The translations under genes were made by a program, and so were the position numbers. This document shows positions 26,870-35,984 of a stretch of 64,000 nucleotides of DNA, one piece after another (the first letter of the stretch is position 1; every line of letters begins with the position of its first letter). This DNA is from Streptomyces chrestomyceticus JCM 4735 (GTDB taxonomy: Bacteria; Actinomycetota; Actinomycetes; Streptomycetales; Streptomycetaceae), in contig NZ_BHZC01000001.1 in NCBI RefSeq assembly GCF_003865135.1, positions 2,418,001 through 2,482,000 on the forward strand. Direction: 5' to 3'. The notes beneath the pieces are model-generated. The model did no database searches, had not been told where the DNA came from, and saw only the letters and a program-made list of their open reading frames with translations.

Positions 26870-28198
26870 TCAGGAGCCCTTAGCAGCCTTCTCCAGAATC
26901 ATCACGCACTCCACATGATGCGTAACCGGAAACAGATCGAACGCCCGCATCCTCCGCGGCACATACCCCTCCCCCGCGAAGTACTTCACATCGCGGGCCA
27001 GCGCCGCCGGGTCGCACGCCACATACGCGATGCGTCGCGCCCCCAGCGAAGCGAGATGGGCGACCGTCTGCCGTCCCGCGCCCGCGCGCGGCGGGTCCAG
27101 GACGATCAGGTCCACGTCCGAGATGCCGGTACGCGGCAGGATCTGCTCGACCTTTCCGTGCTCGATCCGCACACGGTCCAGGTCCTGGAGGTTGTGGCGG
27201 GCGTCTTCCACCGCGCGCTTGCTGGATTCGATGCCGAGGACGGCGCCCTTTTCGCCGACCCGGTCGGCCAGCGCGCCGGCGAAGAGGCCGACGCCGCAGT
27301 AGAGGTCGAGGGCCATGTCGCCCTTCTTCGGCATCAGGCCCTGCATGACGGCTTCGACCAGGAGGTCGGCGGCCTTGGGGTGGACCTGCCAGAAGCCGCT
27401 GTTGCCGACGCGCCAGGTGCGGTCGGCGGCGCGTTCGCGGACGAAGGGGCGACCGTGGACGCGGTGGATGCCGCCGTCCTTCTCGTGGACGCGGAGGACC
27501 GAGACGGGCTTGTCGAGTTCGACGATGGGGAGGCGGCCGCCGGGGCGGGGGGTCAGGACGACCTGGCGGTCGTTCGAGCCGGTGGCGGCGATGGCCTCGA
27601 CCGTCGCGATCTGGGGCCAGTCGCGCTTTTCGATGCCGAGTTCGGAGACGCCCGGTGCCGCGATCAGGCAGTGGTCGACGGGCTGGATGTCGTGGGAGCG
27701 GTGCTTGCGGAGGCCCACGTGGCCTTCGGCGTCGATGGCGTACTGGACGCGGGTGCGCCAGGCCGGGACCTCGCCCTTGGGGACCTTGTCGCCGGGGGCC
27801 GGTTCGACGGTGCCGTCCCAGCGGGCCTCCTCGGGGGTGAGGCCGGCCAGGCGGGAGAGCTGCTCGGTGATGACCTCGGCCTTCAGGCGGCGCTGGGCGC
27901 CGGGGGCCGCGTGCTGCCAGTCGCAGCCGCCGCACTTGCCGGGGCCGGAGAAGGGGCACGGGGCCTCGACGCGGTCCTTGGAGGGGGTGAGGATCTCCAC
28001 GGCGTCGGCGCGGAGGAAGCGGGCGCCTTCTTCGCCGTCGGTGACGCGGGCGATGACGCGTTCGCCGGGGAGGGCGTGCCGGACGAAGAGGACCTGGCCT
28101 TCGTCCGTACGGGCGATGCAGTGGCCGCCGTGCGCCACGGGGCCGACCTCGACCTCGTACTCCTCGCCTACCAGCGACTTCTTGGGTTCGGTCTGCAT
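26870..28198 (-). CDS. TRAM-domain class I SAM-dependent RNA (uracil-C5) methyltransferase, RumA/RlmCD type
   Basis: This is a 442-residue enzyme of the TrmA/RumA family, which makes 5-methyluridine in RNA. Residues 1-70 are a TRAM OB-fold (VGEEYEVEVGPVAHGGHCIA). The four-Cys iron-sulfur motif follows in CPFSGPGKCGGCDWQH. The Rossmann core has LDLYCGVGLFAGALADRV (SAM) and VLDPPRAGAG. The catalytic Cys is about C395 in YVACDPAALARD, with the general-base Glu about E430 in HHVECVMIL. All catalytic elements are present. Whether the target is 23S rRNA or tRNA cannot be decided here; by orthology it corresponds to M. tuberculosis Rv2689c. The ATG at 28198 is conventional. It lies downstream of the KimA-type gene on the same strand, with a terminator between them. 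Confidence 0.93.
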   Translation of the reverse strand: MQTEPKKSLVGEEYEVEVGPVAHGGHCIARTDEGQVLFVRHALPGERVIARVTDGEEGARFLRADAVEILTPSKDRVEAPCPFSGPGKCGGCDWQHAAPGAQRRLKAEVITEQLSRLAGLTPEEARWDGTVEPAPGDKVPKGEVPAWRTRVQYAIDAEGHVGLRKHRSHDIQPVDHCLIAAPGVSELGIEKRDWPQIATVEAIAATGSNDRQVVLTPRPGGRLPIVELDKPVSVLRVHEKDGGIHRVHGRPFVRERAADRTWRVGNSGFWQVHPKAADLLVEAVMQGLMPKKGDMALDLYCGVGLFAGALADRVGEKGAVLGIESSKRAVEDARHNLQDLDRVRIEHGKVEQILPRTGISDVDLIVLDPPRAGAGRQTVAHLASLGARRIAYVACDPAALARDVKYFAGEGYVPRRMRAFDLFPVTHHVECVMILEKAAKGS

Positions 28199-28318
28199 GG
28201 TGGGAGGGCTCCTGGGGTGGGACGGAAGAAGGGGCAGAGCGGCGGATGCCGACCTGCAAGTCTACGGGGCGGGCGGACGGAGTCCGAACCGGGAGCGGGG
28301 GCGGAGGCGGGTAGCACA

Positions 28319-28355
28319 CGGGCCCGGGCCTCCCTAAGGGGGAGGTCCGGGCCCG
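28319..28355 (-). terminator. Terminator of the KimA-type permease gene
   Basis: A 16-bp stem (28319-28334 with 28340-28355, one G-T pair) encloses the loop TAAGG, 16 nt beyond the permease stop codon. Confidence 0.75.
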
Positions 28356-28370
28356 GGCGGCAGGCAGACG

Positions 28371-30422
28371 TTACTTGCGCGTGGCCGCCTTTTCCTTCTT
28401 CGGCTGGGCCACCGGGCCCCGCCGTACCGCCCCCGGCGCGTTCCACTCCGCGCGCTTGCGGGCGCGGCGCTTGGCGGCTTCGGAGGAGTCGAGCTGCCAG
28501 GGGACGGAGGTGACCATGACTCCCGGCGTGAAGAGCAGGCGGCCCTTGAGGCGCAGGGCGCTCTGGTTGTGGAGGAGGTGTTCGTACCAGTGGCCGACGA
28601 CGTACTCCGGGATGTAGACGGAGACGGCGTCGCGCGGGCTCTCCCGGCGCAGGGACTTGACGTAGTCGATGATCGGGCGGGTGATCTCGCGGTAGGGAGA
28701 GGCGAGGACCTTCAGGGGGACGTCGATGTTGCGGCGTTCCCACTCGGTCTTGAGGGCCTTGGTCTCGGCGGGATCGACGTCGACACTGACCGCCTCCAGG
28801 GTGCCGGAGCGCATCAGCTTGGCGTAGCTCAGGGCGCGCAGGGTGGGCTTGTGGACCTTGGAGACGAGGACGACGGAGTGCACGCGGGAGGGCCGTACCG
28901 CCTCGTCGCCGGGGGCGTCCTCGGCGGCGATCTCCTCGGCGACCCGGTCGTAGTGGCGGCGGATGGCGGTCATGGTGACGTAGAAGATGACCATGCCGAG
29001 GACGGCGACCCAGGCGCCGTGGCTGAACTTCGTCAGCAGGACGACGACGAGCACCAGGCCGGTGAGGGTGGCGCCGAAGGCGTTGATCGCCCGGGAGCGG
29101 TGCATCCGGCGGCGCTTGGCCGGGTCCTTCTCGGTCCGCAGATGGCGGTTCCAGTGGCGGACCATGCCGACCTGGCTGAGCGTGAAGGAGACGAAGACGC
29201 CGACGATGTAGAGCTGGATCAGGCGGGTGGAGTCCGCGCCGTAGATGTAGACGAGGACGATGGCCGCGCCGGCGAGCAGCACGATGCCGTTGGAGAAGGC
29301 CAGCCGGTCGCCCCGGGTGTGCAGTTGGCGCGGCAGGTAGCGGTCCTGGGCGAGGATCGAGCCGAGCAGCGGGAAGCCGTTGTACGCGGTGTTCGCGGCG
29401 AGGAAGAGGACCAGGGCGGTGGCGGCGGCGAGCACGACGAAGAAGAACGTGCCGTCGCCGAAGACCGCGGCGGCGACCTGCGAGATGACCGGGTTCTGGA
29501 CGTAGCCGGAGCCGACCGGGACGCCGTTGTGCAGGAGGTCCTTGGCCGGGGTCTCCGCCATCTTCACGTCGGTGGCCATGGCCAGGCCGATGATGCCGCA
29601 GAACATGGTGACGGCCAGGCCGCCCATGAGGGCCAGGGTGGTGGCGGCGTTCTTCGACTTGGGCTTGCGGAAGGCGGGGACGCCGTTGGAGATCGCCTCG
29701 ACGCCGGTGAGCGCGGCGCAGCCGGAGGAGAAGGCGCGCAGCAGGAGGAAGACCAGGGCGAAGCCGGCCAGGCCGCCCTGTTCGGCGTGGATGGTGAAGT
29801 CCGCGGTGGGCGCCTTCATGGTGTCGCCCATGATCGCGCCGCGCACCACGCCCCAAATGATCATGATGAAGACGCCGGCGACGAAGATGTACGTCGGAAT
29901 CGCGAAGAGTTTGCCGGATTCCTTGACGCCGCGCAGGTTCATCACCGTGAGCAGCGCGATCATGACGATGGCGCAGAGCGTTTTGTGTTCGGTGACGAAG
30001 GGGATCGCCGAGCCGAGGTTTTCCACTCCGGAGGAGATGGAGACGGCGACGGTCAGGACGTAGTCGACCAGCAGGGCGCTGGCGACGGTGAGCCCGGCCT
30101 TGGGCCCGAGGTTGGTGTTGGCGACCTCGTAGTCACCGCCGCCGCTCGGGTAGGCGTGCACATTCTGCCGGTAGGACGCCACGACCGTGAACATCAGCAC
30201 CACGACCGCGACCGCGATCCAGGGGCTGAAGTGGTACGCCGACACACCCGCGACGGACAGGACGAGCAGTACCTCGCCCGGGGCGTAGGCCACGGAGGAG
30301 AGCGGGTCGGAGGCGAACACGGGGAGCGCGATGCGCTTGGGGAGCAGGGTCTCGCCGAGCTTGTCGCTGCGCAGTGCGCGCCCGATAAGGATCCGTTTGG
30401 GCACGTCGGTCAGTTTGGACAC
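28371..30422 (-). CDS. APC-superfamily permease, KimA-like potassium importer
   Basis: This 683-residue protein has about 12 membrane helices in residues 30-470. The first is preceded by LPVFASDPLSSVAYAPGEVL, and YPSGGGDYEVANTNLG and LLVDYVLTVAVSISSGVENL follow. A cytoplasmic domain of about 200 residues completes it (HSVVLVSKVHKPTLRALSYA). This is the architecture of KimA (YdaO), a proton-coupled potassium importer, rather than of short amino-acid permeases. Annotations as amino-acid permease are common for this family. The start is the GTG at 30422, with no ribosome-binding site but a TAGCAT -10 element 7 nt upstream, so the mRNA is probably leaderless. The M. tuberculosis counterpart is Rv2690c, beside the same RNA methyltransferase and, there, two TrkA genes. 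Confidence 0.88.
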   Translation of the reverse strand: MSKLTDVPKRILIGRALRSDKLGETLLPKRIALPVFASDPLSSVAYAPGEVLLVLSVAGVSAYHFSPWIAVAVVVLMFTVVASYRQNVHAYPSGGGDYEVANTNLGPKAGLTVASALLVDYVLTVAVSISSGVENLGSAIPFVTEHKTLCAIVMIALLTVMNLRGVKESGKLFAIPTYIFVAGVFIMIIWGVVRGAIMGDTMKAPTADFTIHAEQGGLAGFALVFLLLRAFSSGCAALTGVEAISNGVPAFRKPKSKNAATTLALMGGLAVTMFCGIIGLAMATDVKMAETPAKDLLHNGVPVGSGYVQNPVISQVAAAVFGDGTFFFVVLAAATALVLFLAANTAYNGFPLLGSILAQDRYLPRQLHTRGDRLAFSNGIVLLAGAAIVLVYIYGADSTRLIQLYIVGVFVSFTLSQVGMVRHWNRHLRTEKDPAKRRRMHRSRAINAFGATLTGLVLVVVLLTKFSHGAWVAVLGMVIFYVTMTAIRRHYDRVAEEIAAEDAPGDEAVRPSRVHSVVLVSKVHKPTLRALSYAKLMRSGTLEAVSVDVDPAETKALKTEWERRNIDVPLKVLASPYREITRPIIDYVKSLRRESPRDAVSVYIPEYVVGHWYEHLLHNQSALRLKGRLLFTPGVMVTSVPWQLDSSEAAKRRARKRAEWNAPGAVRRGPVAQPKKEKAATRK

Positions 30423-30429
30423 GCAGAGG

Positions 30430-30435
30430 ATGCTA
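30430..30435 (-). promoter_or_regulatory. -10 element (TAGCAT) placed for leaderless transcription of the permease gene
   Basis: On the minus strand TAGCAT is followed by the 7 nt CCTCTGC and then the GTG start codon. That is the spacing seen when transcription begins on the start codon. No Shine-Dalgarno sequence exists for this gene. Confidence 0.5.
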
Positions 30436-30679
30436 AGCCTTCGTCAAGGTGGTCGCCCACCCGCCACCCGTGCGTGCGGCGGCGATGGGTCCGTATGCCG
30501 CGAGGGTGTTTCGCGGCCACGGCGGCCACCAGCGCTTTCATCGTCCCTGCACAACGCGGACCGGCGCTCCCCGACGCCTTCTTCTTCTCTACGACTTCTT
30601 AACGCCACCGCTTTTCCATGACTTGGTAAAGGCCGCCGTCCGGCGCCTCGGGATTTCTACGCTTTCTTAACGTCCGGGC

Positions 30680-33600
30680 CTATGCCACGGCTCCCGCGCC
30701 CTCTCGGTCCGCCCGGGATCTCCACATCTCTTTCACCTCGGCCCAGCGCCGCGCCTGCTCGGGCGTGAGGCGGCCGCGCAGCTCGGCCAGCTTCAGGAGA
30801 TTGGCCTCCGCACCGGTGGTGAGGGTCTGCGCCTCGCCCCGGTAGTGGTCGTCGATGAGCGACGCCAGCTCCGTGTCGTTCATCACGGGGACGATGCGCG
30901 CCGCCATCTTGCCGGTGTTGCGGTACGACCCTTGGAGGAGGAACGGCGGCTCGGTGCGGGTGGCGTCCGCCTGTGCGGCGGACGCGATGTAGGCGCGGTT
31001 GACGGTCAGCGCCGCCTCGCGGACCTGGAGCAGGCCGCGCAGTACGGAGACGATCTCCCGCAGTTCGGCCGTGCCGTAGGGGTGGGCGAGCCGGTCGGCG
31101 CGTACGGAGTCGTCGCCCTCGGCCATCCGGACCAGCAGCCCGAGGTCGGCGCGGTCGCGGGCGGCGAGCGGGGCGAGGACCGGGTTGGCCGGCAGCGCGT
31201 TCTCGATGTGGGAGTGGGCGAAGAGCGCTTCCTTGCCGCTCAGGACGTCGCCGAGGTTCCAGACGTCGGCGCGGTTGGCGAGCATGTCCGGCAGCCGGAA
31301 GCGCTGTCCGGACTCGGTGTACGGGTTGCCCGCCATGCACACCGCGAAGCGCTTGCCGCGCAGGTCGTACGTACGGGCCTCGCCGTCCAGCACCCCGTCC
31401 ATCCGCCGCTGGGCGTCGCACAGCGGGATGAACTTCTGGAGCAGTTCCGGCGAGGTGTGCTGGATGTCGTCGAGGTAGAGGAGGACGTTGCTGCCCGCCT
31501 CCAGCGCGAACGAGATCTTCTCCACCTCGCGGCGGGCGGCGGCGTCGGGGGCCGCGGCGGGGTCGAGGGAAGTGGTGCGGTGCCCGAGGGCCGGGCCGTC
31601 CACCTTCACCAGGAGGAGGCCGAGGCGGGCCGCCACGTACTCCATGAGCGTCGTCTTGCCGTACCCAGGCGGCGACAGCAGCAGGAGCAGGCCCTGGCTG
31701 TCGGTGCGGCGCCGCTCCCCCGCGGCGCCCAGTTGCTTGGCGAAGTTGTCGCCGATCAGCGGCAGGTAGACCTCGTCGATGAGGCGGTTGCGGACGAAGC
31801 CGGACATGACCTGGGGGCGGTACGTGTCCAGGCGCAGCCGGTCGCGTTCGGCGGTGAGGAGTTCGGTGCGGCGCCGGGTGTAGGCGCGGTGTGCCGGTAC
31901 GCGGGTGCGGCGGAACGTTTCGGTCCGGGCGAGCAGCTCGTCCAGCCGTACGGGGAGGGTGCCGCCGGCGGCGATCCTCGGGTGGCTGCCGAGCAGGCCG
32001 CGCACGGCGTCGCCGGTGGGCGCGGTCAGCTCCCGGCGGTCCAGGGCCGGGCCGCAGACCTCGATGGCTACGGCTTCGGGCAGCGCGTCGGCGAGGATTG
32101 CGTCTGCGGCGGGCGCGTCGGCGGCGGACTCGGCTTGGGGCAGCGCGCGCGTGGCGGTGCCGCGCGCTTGGGCGTATGCGCCGAGCCAGCCGGTGACGAG
32201 CTGGTGGCGGGCGGCCAGGTCGCCGTCGAGGGCGCGCAGGTCCTCGGCGAGTTCCTTGACGGCGGGCGCGTCCGGGCCGCCCAGGGCGTCCTGGAATCCG
32301 GCCAGCAGGTCGCGCGCGGCGGCGCTGGTGGCGAAGCGGGGGCGTCCGGCGGCGGCCGGCCCGCCCAGCGCGGTCGGTTCGGCCAGCGCGGTCAGCTCGG
32401 CCATCAGGTAGTCGCCGAGGGGCGACGACGGGTCGCCCGCCTCTCCGGCGAGCCCCACACCCGCCTCCCGCAGGAACCCGTACGCCGCCCCTCCCAGCTC
32501 GGCGGAGAGCTCGCTCCACCCGGTCGGTGTCCCGAACACCGACCGGGCGCGCGCCAGGGAGCAGGCGCGGGTGGTCCACAGCGCGCGGGCGCGAGCGTCG
32601 GTGCCGTACGCCCAGAAGAGCTGGGCGACCGCGCGCAGGTGCGGCGGGTAGCGGAGCGGACCGGCGGCGGTGTGCAGGCGCAGGAGTACGGCGAGGATCG
32701 CGGCGGCGTCGTGGTCGTGGACGCCCCGGTCGTACCCCTCGTCGTAGCGGGTCTCGGCCATCTGGCGGACGAGCGGAAGGAGCGTGTCTGTGGTGGCTGC
32801 CTTCTGGAGCGCGGCGAGGTCCGGGATCGGCGCATCGGCATTCCGTACGCCCGTGCCTTCCTCGGCCTGCGCGAGGACCAGTGCGGCCAGGTGCTCCGCC
32901 CGGTAGACCTCCGGTGATTCGGAGACCAGTGGCTGGTCCCAGAAGGCACGGTGGGCCAGCAGCACGGCGTCGTGGACGGGCGCGCGGTAGTCGGTGCCGG
33001 TGACGGCGTACGCGAGGTGGTCGCCGTGCGGGACGAGGGTGAGGTCGACGGGCTGGGTGTTGACGGCGAAGCGGTGGCGGCCGAGCCGGATGGTGCCGGT
33101 GGCGTCGTAGAGGTCGGTGCGGTCGCGCAGGGCGCGGGCCGTCTCCTGGCGGGCGGCACGCAGCCGCCCGTCGAGTTCGTCGGCGCGGACGCCGTCGCCG
33201 AGGTCGCGCAGTTCGCCGGTGGTGGCGTGGATCTTCGTGACGAGCGGGTCGGCGGCGAAGAAGGCGTTGACCTCGTCGGGGGTGGTGAGGGTGGCGGCCC
33301 GGCGGACGACGGTGGCGAGGACGCGTCCGGCGGACCCGGCGAGCCGGTCGGTGTGCCGGGCGCGGGCGTCGAGCTGGGCCTGCTTGCGTGCGGAGAACGC
33401 CTCGTGGATCTCCTCGCGCTGGGCGGCGATCCGCTCCAGGTGGGTGTCGGACGTGCCGAAACGCGCTTCGAGGTTCTCCAGTTGCAGGAGGAGGCGGCCG
33501 AGTTCGTCGTCGCACTCCTCGGGGGTGCCGGCCGCGGCCAGCGCGCCCGAGACGGCCTGCCCGAGCAGCGCGAACCGGGCCGCGAACTCCTCGCGCCCTT

Positions 33601-35764
33601 CGGCTTCGAGCAGCTCGCGGCGCCGGGCGTCCAGGGTGGCGCGGGCGCGGTTGACGGCGCCGAGCACCTCGCCCGCGCGGGTCAGGACGGCGGTCCGCAC
33701 GGTCGTGTCCGCGACGTCGAGGGTGCCGACGACCTCGGTGACGACGCGCAGTCCCTCGGCCTGTTCGTCGATGCGCGCGGCGAGCGGTTCGGCGTCGGCC
33801 GCGGTGGCCACCACGCCGGCTTCCTCGGTCAGGGCCTCGACGGCGCGGTGGGTGGCGGTGAAGGCGTCCGCGCCGCTGAGGAAGGCGACGGCCCGGCGCC
33901 CGGCGGCGGCCAGGCTGTCGGCGACACTCGCGGAGAGTTCCGCGAGGCGGTCCAGGTCGATGTGGCGGGTCTCCCGCAGGGTCTCCAGGCGGCCCTGGGC
34001 GTGGCGGAGCGCGGTGAGGTTCCGTACCCAGGCTTCGGCGGTCGTGGGCTGCTCGCCTCGGATGCGCCGGATCAGTGCGGTGGTGCGGTCCGCGGCCTCC
34101 TCCAGTGCGGCGGCGGCCTGGCGGCGCAGTTCGGTGACCCGCGCGAACTCCTCGACGACCTGGAGGGCGGCGGCCCGTACGGCTTCCAGGGGTTCGCCGA
34201 GCGCGCCGAGCCCGGCCTCGTCCAGCCAGTGGTGGCGGTCCGCGACCCGCGCGGCCGCGGCGGCGATGGCCTCGAACACCGGGCCCGCCGGGGCCATGTC
34301 GGTGGCCATCCGGGCGACCGAGAGCGCGTCGGACACACCGCGTACCAGTTCGGCGTTGCCGATCCGGGCCAGCGGGCCGCCGTCGCCGGCCGGCTGGGCC
34401 GCGGCGTGCGCGTCGGAGGTGAAGGGGGTGCGCCAGATCTGGACGGGATGGACGCGGCCGGGCTCGCGGGAGCCGCGCAGTACGGCCAGGGTGCCGTCGC
34501 CGAGGAGCGCGTGGCCGTACGCGGTCAGCGGGGTGGCGGCCTCCTCGCGGACGATGTTGTACGGGAGGAGCAGGGTGCGGCCTTCGGCGCGGTCGTGGAA
34601 CGCGTAGAGGACGTCCTCGCCGTTCGGGGAGCGGTGTTCGCGGTCGAAGGCGAGGCCGGTGGTGTCGGTGTCGAAGGTTCTGGCGGTGCCGGTGGTGAGG
34701 TAGTGGCCACCGGGGAAGACGATGCCCTGGTCCTCGGGCAGCGCGCGGCACGCCTGCCCGATCGCGTCGATCCGGCGCACGTCGTGGGTGCGGGTGTTGA
34801 AGACCAGGTACCGGTCGGCGGTCTCCTTGTACGGGCGGACGCGCAGCAGGACCAGCGGACCGACCCGGGCGTGCGCGACCTCCGCGTCGGCGAGGGACTG
34901 CAAGGGCTCGTCCACCGGCTCGGAGTACAGGCCGTCGGCCGTCTCCGTGTCCGGCTCGGTCTTCAGGGTGAGCGAGCCGCCGGCGGTCGAGAGGAAGACC
35001 TCGCCCTGGACGGACAGTTGCGGGTAGCGGCCGGCCACGTGGTCCTCGCGGGTGGCGGGGGTCCACGTGAAGTCGTGGGAGGGCGGGGCAGTGTGGTCGC
35101 GTTCGCCCTTGGCGTCCAGGTAGACGGGCGTGCCGGGCTCCGCCGCGTCCCCGGACGCGGTGATCTTCCAGCGCAGTACGCGGATGTCGTCGAGCCGTTC
35201 GCCGGTACGGAAGACGGCGAGCAGCAGGGCGCCGGTGCGGTGGAGCCGCAGCAGCCGGGCCTGGCGGTAGTAGCGGTACAGCTCCTCGAAGTCCCGCTGG
35301 AAGCGCGGGTCGTCGAGGAGGCCGGGCACGGCGCCGGGCTCCGCCGGTTCGAGGCGTACGGCGTCGCCGGTGGTGTGCAGGCGGTGCAGCGCGAAGACGT
35401 CCGTGACGGCAGTCGCGGGCGCGCCGGGCTCGGGACGGCCGTTACGGCCGGTCAGCAGCAGGCCACCGACCTGCGCGACGTCCCGGATCACACAGGCGTC
35501 GGCGGTGCGCAGGCCGTCGGTGCCGAGCAGGGCGAATTCGGTGCCGCCGAAGGTCTCGACGCGGCGGGCGTTGAGGGTACGGGCCCGGTCGGCGAGGTCG
35601 GCGGCGGCGCCCGCGAGGCGGTCGCGCAGCAGCTCGTACGTGCCGTCGGCGAGGTCGGGGTCCGGGCCGGACGCGGGGGCCTGGGACGACGCGTCCTCAG
35701 GGCTGCGGCCCGGTCCGTCCAGTCCGTCGCGGATGCCTGTCTCCGTCACGAGGTCGTCCTGCAC
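30680..35764 (-). CDS. Giant AAA+ ATPase (annotated elsewhere as DNA repair ATPase), partner of flotillin
   Basis: This 1694-residue soluble protein has three parts. The N-terminal region of about 500 residues is predicted beta-rich and includes a self-contained domain. The middle of about 700 residues is Ala/Glu/Arg-rich helix and coiled coil (TRAGEVLGAVNRARATLDAR). The C-terminal AAA+ module is MoxR/dynein-like. Its Walker A is LLSPPGYGKTTLMEY, Walker B is NVLLYLDDIQH, sensor 1 is CMAGNPYTESGQRF, and arginine-finger candidates follow. I recall related large proteins in Streptomyces named DNA repair ATPase without evidence. The GTG at 35764 has GGAG nine to ten bases upstream. The frame remains open another 66 codons. 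It is the last gene of the operon with the flotillin and OB-fold membrane protein. A chaperone-like membrane remodelling role is one inference, but the function is unknown. Confidence 0.85.
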   Translation of the reverse strand: MQDDLVTETGIRDGLDGPGRSPEDASSQAPASGPDPDLADGTYELLRDRLAGAAADLADRARTLNARRVETFGGTEFALLGTDGLRTADACVIRDVAQVGGLLLTGRNGRPEPGAPATAVTDVFALHRLHTTGDAVRLEPAEPGAVPGLLDDPRFQRDFEELYRYYRQARLLRLHRTGALLLAVFRTGERLDDIRVLRWKITASGDAAEPGTPVYLDAKGERDHTAPPSHDFTWTPATREDHVAGRYPQLSVQGEVFLSTAGGSLTLKTEPDTETADGLYSEPVDEPLQSLADAEVAHARVGPLVLLRVRPYKETADRYLVFNTRTHDVRRIDAIGQACRALPEDQGIVFPGGHYLTTGTARTFDTDTTGLAFDREHRSPNGEDVLYAFHDRAEGRTLLLPYNIVREEAATPLTAYGHALLGDGTLAVLRGSREPGRVHPVQIWRTPFTSDAHAAAQPAGDGGPLARIGNAELVRGVSDALSVARMATDMAPAGPVFEAIAAAAARVADRHHWLDEAGLGALGEPLEAVRAAALQVVEEFARVTELRRQAAAALEEAADRTTALIRRIRGEQPTTAEAWVRNLTALRHAQGRLETLRETRHIDLDRLAELSASVADSLAAAGRRAVAFLSGADAFTATHRAVEALTEEAGVVATAADAEPLAARIDEQAEGLRVVTEVVGTLDVADTTVRTAVLTRAGEVLGAVNRARATLDARRRELLEAEGREEFAARFALLGQAVSGALAAAGTPEECDDELGRLLLQLENLEARFGTSDTHLERIAAQREEIHEAFSARKQAQLDARARHTDRLAGSAGRVLATVVRRAATLTTPDEVNAFFAADPLVTKIHATTGELRDLGDGVRADELDGRLRAARQETARALRDRTDLYDATGTIRLGRHRFAVNTQPVDLTLVPHGDHLAYAVTGTDYRAPVHDAVLLAHRAFWDQPLVSESPEVYRAEHLAALVLAQAEEGTGVRNADAPIPDLAALQKAATTDTLLPLVRQMAETRYDEGYDRGVHDHDAAAILAVLLRLHTAAGPLRYPPHLRAVAQLFWAYGTDARARALWTTRACSLARARSVFGTPTGWSELSAELGGAAYGFLREAGVGLAGEAGDPSSPLGDYLMAELTALAEPTALGGPAAAGRPRFATSAAARDLLAGFQDALGGPDAPAVKELAEDLRALDGDLAARHQLVTGWLGAYAQARGTATRALPQAESAADAPAADAILADALPEAVAIEVCGPALDRRELTAPTGDAVRGLLGSHPRIAAGGTLPVRLDELLARTETFRRTRVPAHRAYTRRRTELLTAERDRLRLDTYRPQVMSGFVRNRLIDEVYLPLIGDNFAKQLGAAGERRRTDSQGLLLLLSPPGYGKTTLMEYVAARLGLLLVKVDGPALGHRTTSLDPAAAPDAAARREVEKISFALEAGSNVLLYLDDIQHTSPELLQKFIPLCDAQRRMDGVLDGEARTYDLRGKRFAVCMAGNPYTESGQRFRLPDMLANRADVWNLGDVLSGKEALFAHSHIENALPANPVLAPLAARDRADLGLLVRMAEGDDSVRADRLAHPYGTAELREIVSVLRGLLQVREAALTVNRAYIASAAQADATRTEPPFLLQGSYRNTGKMAARIVPVMNDTELASLIDDHYRGEAQTLTTGAEANLLKLAELRGRLTPEQARRWAEVKEMWRSRADREGAGAVA

Positions 35765-35984
35765 GAGATGCGTCTCCTGTCCCTGCACGCGGGCCGTCTC
35801 CCGGCCCGCACGGCCCCGCGCCCGCCTGCGCGCGCTCGCCGCCCACCAGCTCTTCCGTGTCCGTCGTGGCTGCGTACGGGGCCCAACCGCCCCGTACGCA
35901 GCCGGATGGCCCGCGGCGGCCGGACCGCGCGGCAGTGCGTCCCCCCGGAAGCACTCCCCCACGGCCCGTCCGCCCGGGCGGCGG

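Noticed and set aside
26460..26918. 152-codon plus-strand ORF starting MATHGCAPEDH as a full gene
   Set aside because: After about 45 codons it becomes Arg/Pro low-complexity, crosses a terminator-like hairpin and overlaps the convergent methyltransferase gene. Only the first part could be real.
26915..30602. Plus-strand frames of 530-680 codons opposite the RNA methyltransferase and permease
   Set aside because: These are antisense shadows. The minus strand carries the Fe-S Cys motif, SAM motifs and membrane helices.
30436..30660. Cyclic di-AMP (ydaO) riboswitch before the KimA-type gene
   Set aside because: I recognised no ydaO core motifs, and the -10 element 7 nt before the start codon argues for no leader at all.
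30657..35066. Long minus-strand frame of about 1,470 codons overlapping the AAA+ gene
   Set aside because: It is an Arg/Pro/Gly shadow in another frame of the AAA+ gene, whose Walker and sensor motifs lie in the chosen frame.
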